DNA from: Owenia fusiformis
Taxonomy: Eukaryota; Annelida; Polychaeta; Sabellida; Oweniidae
DNA: 64,000 nucleotides
Direction of reading: 5' to 3'
NCBI GenBank assembly: GCA_903813345.2
Contig: CAIIXF020000001.1
Coordinates: 28,511,915-28,575,914 of the forward strand
Shown here: positions 1-13,800 of the stretch, in pieces
Layout of the letters: each line of letters begins with the position of its first letter
Numbering within the stretch: position 1 is the first letter of the stretch
Translations under genes and position numbers: made by a program
The notes under the pieces: generated by a model
The model's database searches: none
What the model saw: the letters and a program-made list of their open reading frames with translations, nothing else
What the model was told of the DNA's origin: nothing

Positions 1-47
1 AGTCGCGGTTCAGGATATTGGGATTATCCCTTGGCCAATATATAGGG

Positions 48-190
48 GTTATGCAATTGGAGGTTTTGGATACAGGGAATATCCCGAGGGATATACAATA
101 TATCTTCCCGAGAGACCGAAGGGACCAAGGGAAGATATATTATATATCCCTCGGGATATTCCCTGTATACAAAACCTCCAAGTGCATAAC
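48..190. repeat. Fold-back inverted repeat
   Basis: Two arms of about 60 bp are complementary: GTTATGCAATTGGAGGTTTT at 48 pairs with the sequence ending at about 190. Both arms contain GGGAATATCCCGAGGGATAT-like sequence, and the spacer is about 18 bp. It has the form of a short MITE or hairpin repeat. No clear target duplication is visible. Confidence 0.6.
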
Positions 191-897
191 TGTTGTATAT
201 AGTTTACCATGATATGTACTTCTTTCTGTAACTGGAATACGATTCTAATATACAAGCAGCACATACGTATTCCCGGGGAACCATAAATATTTTGTGTAGG
301 GTGTGGACATTTTTCTTTTCATTTCTCTAAAATCAGACTATTCTCATAAAATTCATACAAAGTTGGGCCTAAGCCTCTATTTTCGTATTCTGCATCTTAA
401 GATATTTATAATGTAAAACCTAAGAGATAAATTCAATGTCTTCAGTTGAGAATAAGTGTAAGGTAAATGTGTGAATTCTGCTTGTTGTTGCACTATTTTT
501 ATAATAAACAAGGTTCGATACGCAACACTGAATAGACTGCAGTCATAGCTTAGTTGTAAAGAAAACAAAAGAAGTTGGGACGTGGTCATGCTTGAATACG
601 ATTTTAAATATATCGCCGTTTACATTTGTTGAAATCGGCCTGTATTGATTTCAACAGGTGATCGGTGTACAAGGGCATATATTTGAGTTATTGGTTTAAC
701 GATAAGTATGACCTATGAGTGGGTAATGTTTTACAAATGCATGAAACAAATACTCCAATGGCCTAATCTCAATTTTCCTGCATAAACTATTACATTGAAA
801 TGATGGTCATTTGCTCTCTAACTTCCGCACCGCATACGTAACTTCGTAACAATTCAATAAGCCAAGACAGGACCGCTATAATCGCTACATGCCAGTG

Positions 898-1202
898 CAA
901 GGAGGATTGGCTCCCAGGATCGAAACTCGATATTTTCCAACAATGAAAACGTCGAAATGTCGTTATTTTCTGAAATTAAAACCGACTATAAATTCAAAAT
1001 AAACAGTTCAAAAGATTCGAACCAATATCTCGATCATTTCTTGTGAGTTTTGGAATTTTTCGTTTGGAAATAAGACCAAAATTCACGATTTAAATGTTGA
1101 AGTGAACAAAATGGCGGCTGTTTGAATTCGAATTTTGTATTACGACATACCCATATATGGGACAGAATATCGGTGGTGCACTCTGGGAGCCAATCCTCCT
1201 TG
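898..1202. mobile_element. 305-bp MITE with 9-bp target duplication
   Basis: The terminal inverted repeat CAAGGAGGATTGGCTCCCAG at 898 is matched by its complement ending at 1202. A perfect direct repeat ATGCCAGTG flanks it at 889-897 and 1203-1211. The 9-bp duplication fits Mutator-like or Merlin-like transposition. There is no coding capacity, so it is non-autonomous. The interior is related to the segment at about 3590-3890. Confidence 0.75.
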
Positions 1203-1842
1203 ATGCCAGTGTGTACCATCGTATAGCCGATGGGCTTTTTTAGGATGAGTAACCTTTCTGCCAATTGCCAGATTGCCCCCTCTCTTTCAAAACGACTAAT
1301 TAGGCCTACCTGTATAACATGTACACAAGTGCACCTTATGCCTAATAAGGCCCCGTTTATTTGACCACAAAAGAAATAAAAATTATCTTTGGGGGAGCAA
1401 AATCTGTTAATTTGAAGTGTTTAAAATGTACATAATGTGACGTAATTGAAAACTCATTTTTATTCAGTCGAGGCCAATAAGAGCCATCATTAGATATCAT
1501 TAGATATCATCTCTAGTTCAAAACCAGAACGATGTGATGAGTTTTGAGTATCAGGATGAGTAAGACCCATTCGTATATGTCTCTGGGTAAAAGAACAGAA
1601 TCATAAACAACCCGGATGACCCGAGGCACATACGTACCGCGGAGGAGTATACATATTCGACAATGTCCCTGTCATTTAATCTGGAAGAGTTTACCTTTTC
1701 TTCCCAACTCTTGGGAGGAAATACTTGAAGCTATTCTGGGTAAAAATACCCCTTTCCTCAAGGATATACAATGTTCCTCTTCATATGTGTTGATCATACT
1801 TGACCCATTGTTTTCTACTTTCTGATTTCCATGTATTTGCAG

Positions 1843-4800
1843 CGTATGTTCTCAGAGACAGACACCTCAGGAGATGGCCTCATATCATTTGACGAGTACA
1901 TGCTTGCCATGGGTTTCACTCTTACACTCGCACACAAGTAAGCACTAGTCATAAGTTGATCTTCATTAAAAGGCAGAATCAGATCTATATGATCAAATGG
2001 TACAAAACAATTAGACAGGTTCCACTGTATAGCTACATTTCATAATCAGTCGTAATTATGCCATAGACATTTAAGTCAGAATTGGATTGCGTAAATATAT
2101 GTCATTATGACACTGGTCTATTTCCATTGATAAAAGCAATAATTGCGTATTTTAGGGGTGAGAGTTTGCGAAGAATCTTCTACGAGATAGATGAACAAAA
2201 TACTGGGAAAATATATTATACCAAAATAGAGGAGGTTTTAGAGGTGAGAGTGCCTAAGGCTGTACTTATTCAAGCATTTAAAAAAGATACAGTAATGTCC
2301 AGGAATAAAAAAAACATTCGATCGAGTAGTAGCCTTGCCCAAGTCGGTCTGTTTTACTTATCTTGATTTCTATTATGACCGAACATCTGATAAGTAAAAA
2401 ATACCGAGTTGGGCAAGGCTAATCGAGTAGTTGCATTCTTATTTCTATTCGCACAAGAAGCACCGTGCATGCATGCTATCGATTGAAAAAACGTTTTTTC
2501 AATGAATTGTAATTGTATTGTTTCAATGTATTGTATTGTATTGTATCGTAGTGCATTGTAGTATTTGTATTTCAATGCATATACCAGTTTGATTTTCATA
2601 TCTTGGTAATCAAGCTGATTCCACTGAATCATGAATATCACGTGTCTTTAGTATTCATTTATTCATGATCACCCGTATTTAAAAACAAAGTTACAGATAA
2701 CATGCATATACACTCCCCTCCATAAGTTTGCCAACCTTAGCTCCCTCATTGAACTAGGTGTTAAAGCCTCTTTATGTTTGAATTTTTATTTACATAACCT
2801 GTGAAAAAAAATACTTATATTGATGGAAATGACTTGACTTCATTTCCAATGCCTCCAAATTTTCCCAGTTTTTTCCTCAATTACAATAGGTCGGAAATTG
2901 ATGATAAATTTGAGATTTTTTGAAAATCGTCATTCCCATGTAAACCAATTGGAAATGGTGAGTCCGGTGCAGATTTATCGTCAGTTTTCGACCAATAGTA
3001 ATTGAGAAAAATGGGAAAATTTGGAGGCATTGGAAATGAAGTCAAGTTACATTCCCAAGAATAGTAAAGTGTTTTCTTCACAGGTTATGTATAAATGAAA
3101 ATTCAAACATAATGAGGCTCTAACAGGTAGTTCAATGAGGGAGCTAAGGTTGCCAAACATATGGAGGGGGGTGTAATTAAACCATTACAAGTATGATCTA
3201 ATAATGCATTTTAAACATTATATATGTGTCTAATATGCTAATTGCCAGCGTACGTAGTATCAGCTACTGATTGCCAATGTGTAGATATAAGGGAGTTTAA
3301 ACTTGCATATAAAGTCGAAACGCCAACCTATACGTCTGACCAATCGCCCATACAGATGCATTGCTTAAACATTTTCCGTTCACGTTCAGGTTGTGAAAAA
3401 CATTGCAAGCTTAAACTCCCTATTGTTGAGCAAACGCAGGTCATTATAACTTACTCGAGTCTCTATCTTGGCTAGAAGTAATTTCATCTGGAACACCGTG
3501 AACCATTTGAAAAAAGCTGGCCGTAAATTTATTAAATATTTTAAAAATCGCCAGATAAATAAATCATGAATAAAAATGGAATTGGCTGGGCTCCTTGATG
3601 CTATATTGCATGATTTCGTCTAAAATCAAAATAAACAGCTCCAAGAAAAATGGCGATATTCGAAAACTGGACAAAATGTCGTTATTGTCTGACATTAGTA
3701 ACTTATAAATTCTAAGTTAGCTATCCAGAAGATGTGAATTAATACATTGATCACTCCATATGTGTCTTGGAATTTTTGGTGAGGTAATAAGACCAAAACT
3801 CGCAATACAAATTGTGATGTGGAAAAATGGCGAACTTTTGATTTCAAATTTTATGATTACGACATGACCAAAATACAGCAGTAAAAAACATGCAGGGATT
3901 TAGCTTTGGACAAAGGCCATGATATAGTGGCCACGATACAGTGGTCTTAGAAGAAGGTAAATAAGAACCACACTATTTTCAGTGCAATCGTGCATCCATA
4001 CCTCGTAAGAAACGCACTGAGTAAACTGCCAAAATGAAAAATGTCAAATTGAATTCTTAACTGGTTGTTATGTTCTTATTTCTGACACGTTCTCCTTTCT
4101 AATGGTATATTCATAACCTGGGGCAAATATCGTCATTTCAATCTTCGTTTCCTCAATTGCTTGTAATTTGATACTATTCGCGCATAAATAACCTGAATTC
4201 AGTTTTATACAATTTCCCAGGCATACCTGAAACTTCATAATGACTTTGTTGATAGATGCGAATATGAATGAATGCAAATGTTACTAATAAACTAAAAAAC
4301 AATTATTTATTGAGAATATTGCATTCACGTATGCATGACATTCCTGCTCTACATGTAGTAAAATAGTGCATATAGGTAACTTATGAAATTCTCTGTATTT
4401 AAACGAAATGGATTGCATAAATTCTTAATTTCTGCCCCATTAGCTGATTTACATAATAATCAAACAAAATTGCTCAGTATTCCTTGTGTCTAAAATGATG
4501 TTCCTTTGTGCATCATTGTTGCTATTTTATGTTACGCTACGCTAGGTTACGTTGCGACGTTACCGTATGTTATGGTATATCGCAAAATGAATCATCTATC
4601 AATGAATATATCATGTTTCCAGGAACTTAAAAGACATTTCTTCCGAGCTGACATTAAACGAATCAGAGAGAACGCCTTGTTGATGAAGGATTCTGAGGGA
4701 TACATTGATTATGAAGAATTCCTGAAAAAGGTAATACCTCATTCCAACGACTTGGTAGAGTAAAATGTGATTAAACGTGTTTGATATGAACTGAATGCTC

Positions 4801-7800
4801 TTGTAGATCATTAAGTAAAGACTAAATAGAGTAAATGAAATTGGATTAATTAAGGATTTAAGCCTTGGACTCAGTGCATTATGTGCTGAACCATTCCACG
4901 AAGATGTTGTTTCCAAATCTTAACATGACCCCGCAGGGGAATGCAAAGTTTAGGAAACAACATCTGAGTGGAATGAAGCAGCCATAATGCATTGCGTTTT
5001 GGGCTTAAATTCATTTCACACATTGCAAAGTATTTTCTTTAAAATCACCTAAAAGATACAAAATCACTAAGAAAGGTCAAGTATTGGAAAACTCAATTTC
5101 AATCTCAATCGCTTAAGATATTTCACACACTGTTCATTATGTGATCTACTCTGTTCTGGTTGGCTGGAATCGGACACACCTTGCCTAGCTATGTGGGAAT
5201 ATAATATTAATCATTTCACTGAGCGAAATGAAAATGATTATTTTACATTTTATTCTAATGTTTGTATGTATTTTATGTAGTGTATGTATGTATTTTGTTG
5301 TTCAAACAATGACATGGGCATTTCTGATCTTTCAATAAGCACGAGTTGTTCAAAAGGGTCATGTAACATTTTGAAAAATAGAAGTAAATCATTAAACTAT
5401 AGTTGTACATTGTCTTGAATATACTCTATTTCAGCTTATGTCAATGAAGATTATCATCATCGAGGATTTTAAACAGACAGGAGGACGGTATTCTATTGAG
5501 AAACGCAAAACGGAGTCCAACATTACAACAGTTGTCACCGAAACGACCACTACGAGAAGGACCTTCAACGAGGAAGAGATCGAAGAGACACAAACAAAAG
5601 CCCTCAATGGAAATGCCCAGGATGCTGTTGAAGAAACGGTTCTCACCTTATTTAATATTTTTAATCTATTGAAATACTTTTATCAGATCAGATGTACAAT
5701 TTTGTTGGTTATGTTTTTGAGTACTTTCAATAGTCAATTATGTTTATAATATCCAAAAGTATTTTTATTGAAGTCACTTATATTTACTTTTATTTCAACA
5801 ATTGTTAATGGACAGTCATTCCAACAACGAGAAAAGAATACCTTTGATTCATTGATAGTTTTTCAATAGATCACCGTCCAGAAGGCAAACGTCGTAGAGG
5901 CTAAAATATCTGAACCATGCGTTACAAAAACTACTACAATTAGCATGACTAGCGAACAAAACAACAACAAAAATGGTAAGATTATCTCGTCCACACATCT
6001 ACATGTGTATTATTTGCTTATGCTCATCGGAAGAGGGCTAAGCTTGGTTTATAATTCTTATCTTAATATGTTCAGCTTGAGAAACACTTCTTATTGCTAG
6101 AATGACAGTAGAACTTACACGTAGCTTTTCAATATTATTACTGGTAGAATTGTCTTCTTTATTTGCATTTTCTAGTAGCGTGTAGGTCTGATGGTCTTTA
6201 TCGCTTTAGTAGTTTCATGTTAGACTACGAGAGGTGATCACAAAGCTCTAATAATATAACTTTTTTAGTTTTCAATATATTCTCAAAACTTTATGTGTTG
6301 TAACTGTTACAAATGATCATGTGAATTGTGCTTTGTCATACGGGATGTTAACATGCTTCGTTTGATTCCAAGAAAAAGCTTATGATCCAAAAAGGACTGA
6401 CTAAGTACAATAAGTGCAGCTTTTTTAAGAAAAATAAAATCATAATGCTGAAAAATTTTGTTGAGCTTATAAATTCTTTGTCCAGACTAAAGATCTCAAG
6501 CAACTATACGGCGAAGATATGAACAAAATTACGGTCAAAATCCCTGTATGGTCTGAACATTAAAAAAACTACACCAAATATTTGGACATTTGGCAAAATA
6601 GTCACGGGATCTGAAATCATTATAAACAGTGAACAGCACATAGTACTTCACATTTTGATTTGATTATTGATAGCTTATTTGATAATGTATTATTTGTTGA
6701 ATCATGGGTAATGGGGGTCAATTTAACTAGTGTTTATAATGAGCATTTGGTCCTAAGAATTTGGGTTACTTGGGTGGCAACCATTTTCAATTGAATATTT
6801 CTATTATGCTAAATCTATATTGTTCGACTTATAGCCTATTGTATGTTTACATTCTGTAAAAATGTCAATAGAATATTTTGGAAACCCAAAATTTCAGAGA
6901 TATTCTGAGAACTTTATGATCACCCCTCGTAGATGTTTGATTGCATGTTGGATTTAGATATTAGTAAATATTTGTAGTAATGATGTAGCATGATGGTATA
7001 TATATATTGATTTGATAGTTCTATCATATCTGTCATATTGTTTATATAATTGTTACATTAACAAGATAAAATGTCACATACCCCATTACAATACCCTTTT
7101 CCCCAAGTTGACAACGTAACATTAGAAATTAACATAGTCGATGAACAATATAGTATATTAGTTGTACCAAAATGGGAAATTTTATTCTCGGTGCAATGTA
7201 TGCCATTTTGTTTCTCACTTTCATCCCCCTAACTTTCTCTGTTAAAGCCGGTGCCTCGTCTGTTGGAGAGGCTAGCACTGTGCCCAAGGAGGTGAGGATG
7301 GGTGTAACGGCAGTAAATGTTAAACGTTCTAAACAATCAAACAAAGAACAGGAAGATCAAACCTCTACTGTTAATGTAGAATCATCAGACACTATTGACA
7401 TTCAAGATAGTTCTACTCTTACAGCTAGCACATTGGAAACCAAGGAAATTAAGTTACCTTCTAAACCATGCGTTGCTACTACAGAAATAAAACAAATAAG
7501 AAACATTAAACAAGACATCAGTGAAAGTGATAAGGCATTAATGATAGAGGTAATGGAGGACCTTTTAGGTAGTGACAACGAGGAAGATACTGACACAGTC
7601 AAAATGACTGCTGTGGATGATGGTTTGCAGCCAAAGTTGCCTTCTGAGCCATGTATGACATCAGTCACTGTGACAACGGAAGATACGACTACCGTAGGAA
7701 CATCTGTGGATGGAGATGAATTGGCTACAACTAAAGATGAAAAGGGACCAGATTTATCTGACTCTGATAAGAAGTTAATGACAGAGGTGTTGTCTGAGTT

Positions 7801-10800
7801 GATTGATGATACATCTGACGATGGAACCACAGCACAACAAGATGATATAAAAGTCACAACAGAAGTTACAATTACAACAACCGAACAAATTACTACTAAC
7901 GTTGAAGTAGCCAGCGGTATAGGGTTGACTGAGACACAAACATTTACACAAGATGAAACAGCCCCTATAGAAACTGCGCAAGAGGCAGTTGAAACACCAC
8001 CAGAAATTCCCTCTGACCAAGAAAAAGATGAGGAGCAAGAGGTTTCAGCAAGAATATCTAAAATGGGGAGCATTAATTTTGACGATGGAGACATCACACA
8101 ATCAACAGTTGTTGTTGAAACTACAAAAACAACAAGTACAACAAAGGAACTCATAAATGACACTGTAGATGCAAAAATTGACAACATTGAACCAGAAGAA
8201 AAGGAGATTACAGCAGATGTCCAACAGGAGCTTCTTTCCCAACAAAACGTAGTGGAGGTCAAAATGATTGAAGTTCAGCAAGAAATATCTGAAATAAAAG
8301 AAGCAAAAGCAGGTGACATAAAAGATGAAACAGTTGATGTTGAAACTACAAAAACAACAATTACAACTAAGGAACTCATAAATGACACTGTAGATGTGAA
8401 AATTGACAACATTGAACCAGAAGAAAAGGAGATTACAGCAGATGTCCAACAGGAGCTTCTTTCCCAACAAAATGTAGTGGAGGTCAAAATGATTGAAGTT
8501 CAGCAAGAAATATCTGAAATAAAAGAAGCAAAAGCAGGTGACACAAAAGATGGAACAGTTGATGTTGAAACTACAAAAACAACAATTACAACTAAGGAAC
8601 TCATAAATGACACTGTAGATGCGAAAACTGACAGCATTGAACCAGAAGAAAAGGAGATTACAGCAACTGTTCAACAGGAGCTTCTTTCCCAACAAAACGT
8701 AGTGGAGGTCAAAATGATTGAAGTTCAGCAAGAAATATCTGAAATAAAAGAAGCAAAAGCAGGTGACATAAAAGATGGAACAGTTGATGTTGACACTACA
8801 AAAACAACAATTACAACTAAGAAACTCATAAATGACACTGTAGATGCGAAAATTGACAACATTGAACCAGAAGAAAAGGAGATTACACCAGATGTTCAAC
8901 AGGAGCTTCTTTCCCAACAAAACGTAGTAGAGGTCAAAATGATGGAAGTTCAGCAAGAAATATCTGAAATAAAAGAAGCAAAAGCAGGTGACACAAAAGA
9001 TGGAACAGTTGATGTTGAAACTACAAAAACAACAAGTACAACAAAGGAACTCATAAATGACACTGTAGATGCAAAAATTGACAACATTGAACCAGAAGAA
9101 AAGGAGATTACAGCAGATGTCCAACAGGAGCTGCTTTCCCAACAAAACGGAGTGGAGGTCAACATGATTGAAGTTCAGCAAGAAATATCTGAAATAAAAG
9201 AAGCAAAAGCAGGTGACGTAAAGGATGGAACAGTTGATGTTGAAACTACAAAAACAACAATTTCAACTAAGGAACTCATAAATGACACTGTAGATGTGAA
9301 AATTGACAACATTGAACCAGAAGAAAAGGAGATTGCAGCAGATGTCCAACAGGAGCTTCTTTCCCAACAAAACGTAGTGGAGGTCAAAATGATTGAAGTT
9401 CAGCAAGAAATATCTGAAATAAAAGAAGCAAAAGCAGGTGACATAAAAGATGGAACACTTGATGTTGAAACTACAAAAACAACAATTACAGCCAAGGAAC
9501 TCATAAATGACACTGTAGATGCGAAAATTGACAACATTGAACCAGAAGAAAAGGAGATTACAGCAGATGTCCAACAGGAGCTTCTTTCCCAACAAAACGT
9601 AGTGGAGGTCAAAATGATTGAAGTTCAGCAAGAAATATCTGAAATAAAAGAAGCAAAAGCAGGTGACATAAAAGATGGAACAGATGATGTTGAAACTACA
9701 AAAACAACAATTACAACTAAGGAACTCATAAATGACACTGTAGATGCGAAAATTGACAACATTGAACCAGAAGAAAAGGAGATTACAGCAGATGTCCAAC
9801 AGGAGCTTCTTTCCCAACAAAACGTAGTGGAGGTCAAAATGATGGAAGTTCAGCAAGAAATATCTGAAATAAACGAAGCAAAAGCAGGTGACATAAAAGA
9901 TGGAACAGATGATGTTGAAACTACAAAAACAACAATTACAACTAAGGAACTCATAAATGACACTGTAGATGCGAAAATTGACAACATTGAACCAGAAGAA
10001 AAGGAGATTACAGCAGATGTTCAACAGGAGCTTCTTTCCCAACAAAACGTAGTGGAGGTCAAAATGATGGAATTTCGGCAAGAAATATCTGATATAAAAG
10101 AAGCAAAAGCAGGTGACATAAAAGATGTCAATAATACCGATCAGGAAAAGTCAGAAACAGAAATAATTTCTAGTACAACTGCCGTTACCCGACTAAGTGA
10201 GGAAGACAAGGATTTAATGAAGAAAGTTATGGGAGATCTAATTGGTGAGGACGATGAGGAAACACAAACCATCAAGGGAATAAAAAAAGAAAATGTCACA
10301 AAAGAAACGATTACAATTACAACATCAGAAGTTACTCAGACAAATGATGACGACAATGAACTTATGAAAGAGGTCATGGATGACCTTATCAACAAAACTG
10401 ATGCATCTGAAGAAAAAGCGCAAATAGACGAGCAAACAAAAGTAGAAAGACAAGAAGATTCTACATTAACTAAGACTACCACTACAACGGTAATAACAAC
10501 CGAAGTTACAGAGACAACTTCTGATCAAACAGAGCAACTCAACATTGCGCCAGAGGTTGAGATCACACCTACAACAGCTACAGACCTAAGCGGGACAGTC
10601 ATAACAACAACAATGACAACACTACACAGCAAAGACCGCATCGAGGCTGAGCAGTCGGAAAAAAATATGAATAAAGAAGACGAAGCTTTAATGAAGGAGG
10701 TAATGGAAGATCTTCTTGATGATGAAGATCAAGTGAAAGAATCGACACCAGAGCTGCAACAACAAATGTCAATGGATGAGATTATAAAATACGAAGTTAC

Positions 10801-13800
10801 GGATGTAGCCTCGGCACCAAAAGCATCAGAGGTAAATGATGTTCAAGAAATTAGTTCAGTCAGTACAGTCACTACAACGACAATAACAACCACAAAAACA
10901 CTGATTGATGATACAGGTTTCCAACAGCAAGAATCAATGGAAGACGACGTCGTTATTGAATATGATGTGAGTGAGACTCAAAACGTAGTAATTGAACAAT
11001 TAACGTCCGAGGCATCACCTACGGTAGAGAGCGTCCCCTACGTTCAACAAGAGTCCACTGAGGAAGACACAGTCATCAAATATGATGTCGAGATTTCCAA
11101 AGCTGAAGGCGCTAGCTCTGAAAGCATTGAATCTTCTATTGAAAGCTCTGAAACCTATATAAGCTCAGAAGGGATTGGGGAAAAGGTCTATGTTGAAAGC
11201 CCAGACAATTCCATAAGCTCAGATGGGGTTGAGGAGAAAGTCACCACCAAAACAACGTTTACCACAACAACTTCTTCTACCACAGTCAATACAACGGGTA
11301 AATAAAACAGCTCCTAGAAATGATAAAATCCGAAACCTTATAAAATCATTTTACGGTTGTCGTTTGTGCATATAGTTGGGAACATAACTGATTTAATGTT
11401 TGCTTTTTCTGTGTGTTTAGATAGATCTCTATACCTAGCATGTCTTTGCACTGTCATACCTCAAACTCACAATGCGTTTTAGGAAGTAGACTAAGCCCTT
11501 TAATTAGATAGATATTATTCACCTCCTCTTCACGTTGCCATATGTATTTCATAGTGTGACTTAATGTTACTATGAAAACACAAGCATTTTGACTCTGTTG
11601 TTGAAGAAACTGAAATGTGATAATTTGAGAATCTGCATTATTCAATATATTCCCCCAAGTTTTTATTTGTTTTCAGTTAGAAATTCGAACTGTGCTTGTA
11701 GTTCTTTTGTCTTGTGTATGTAGTACATTTAGACCATTCTTTGGAATCCCCTAATCATAACCAATAAATTAATGTCATAACAAAATGCCTAGTAATGTAC
11801 TAAATCAACAATTACAACATAGAATTGATCCATCAATGATAAACATGCTTTCCATCAGTACAGGGTGGTCCAAAAAAATGGGACACTCGTATTTCAAAAA
11901 TAGATATTGATTTTCATGATGAAAACATATCATATTATATACCAGTGGATAGGGAATTTACTTATCTTTAATTTGGTATATCATCAGTTCAAATTTATTA
12001 TAATGTCTGTCAACCAGCGTCCATAATATAAATGATGTCATTTTCATTTTAAAACGGATTTTCCAAAACTTGCAAAAACCATGAACCCCTACATTTACTC
12101 AGTCCCTTATTAAGGATAGACTTGTTGAGTTGTGGAATTCATTGTCTCAACTGAATTTCAATGATGTTTTTGACCAGATAAGGCCAAATTTGAGGGCTAT
12201 AATTGATCAAAATGGTGGACATATTGAATGTCTGTTTGTGTACATAAAGTTGACAAAAAACTTGTTTTTTTGCAAATTTTGGAAAATCCGTTTTGAAACT
12301 AAAATGACGTCATTTATATAACAGACGCTGGTTGGCAGATATTACAATAAATTTGAACTTATGATATACCAAATTGAAGATAAGTACATTTCCTATCCAC
12401 TGGTATATAATATGACATGTTTTCATCAAGAAAATCAATATTTACTTTTGAAATACGAGTGTCCCATTTTTTTTTGAACCACCCTGTAGATTGCTGAGCT
12501 TGGCTCTACCCATGCTTAAGCCATGCCAATTTTGACATTTTTAATCAACGTACTCAAATGTGAAGGTTTAATGCATTGCCATCGAAAGGACTGAATACAA
12601 AGTAAAGGGCATACTCATACGTAGATATAAGTACTTCTATGAATCAGTTGGCCCTTTATTGTTTTAATTAATTCATTATTTCATGCGATTAAACGGAGCT
12701 ATTTGTGCATTTCATATCAGCTGCCTGAAAACAATAATGTTTGTGCATCAAAGCAAAAGCTATTTGCTGAAATGGCCTCTACTAGCATCTCATATTATAT
12801 TTTTGCTTGTGAATTTTGCATTTGAACCATCACCACCCTCTCTTGCAACAGGAACTTGCTCAATTTGCCGGTGATCAGTTATGTCCTCAACAATGCCCAT
12901 GATTATCAATTTTATACTATTGTGCCTCGAGTCGCGATACTATGCAATAATAATGGAACAAATATTATGATAACTTACTTGTAAAGCAAGAAGACTTACA
13001 AATAGTAATCCAAGCACTTGCCAATGTTATTTGCAGACCATTGGTCGTATTGACAGAACCTTTGGAAATTGATATGAATTTAAATCGTTTTCGATACCGT
13101 TGGATATTGGTCATTGTTATTGTTGTTGTGATACTTTTTGAGCTTTCTCTTTTTATTTGCATCTATATATAAGCCGCATTTATATCATATAATTAATTAC
13201 GTAATTTTATTATTATATTCTTTGGGAGCTTATATTTTCACAACGATTGCTCAACTAATTTCATTTCATTTACTACTTTTCATCTTATTTGATCTCATTT
13301 TCTTACATTCCTCTGTGTATAGGTGGAAAGGTGCAATACGCAATGCACTACTGGCCCGAGGATGAGAACAGGACTCTTGCAATTCTTGGAGACATCCCGG
13401 AACTAGGGGCCTGGGACGCTAGCAAAGCAGTCCTTGCAGAGGAATATAAGAACAGCGGTTGGTGGACCGTCAATCTCAGCGAGAAAGGTTTGTTCTTTGA
13501 TTCGTTGGATGAACTACTGGTTTTGGATAGTTTGTATCAGTATATATATTTAGCATTCTGATACTCATACCATCTTTCTGTTTCACCTGAGGGCTGAGAA
13601 GAAATGAGATGTCATGGTTCTTCATAGATATTTAGTTATATGCTAGTTGTTAGGCGTTTCATTTTCTGAAGAAAACTATCCATCTAATTTAATTTCTTTT
13701 ATGTACCTGGCACGTTATGTAACTCCGTGTATAATGATTGTCTTCTTTTCAGTGCCAGCTGGTAAGAACTTTGAATGGAAGTGGGTGGTCGTAGACAAGA

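Noticed and set aside
8102-10081. Long minus-strand ORFs (359 and 272 residues) rich in Phe/Cys/Leu
   Set aside because: They are antisense to the 225-bp coding repeat. A repeat length divisible by three keeps any stop-free frame open across copies.
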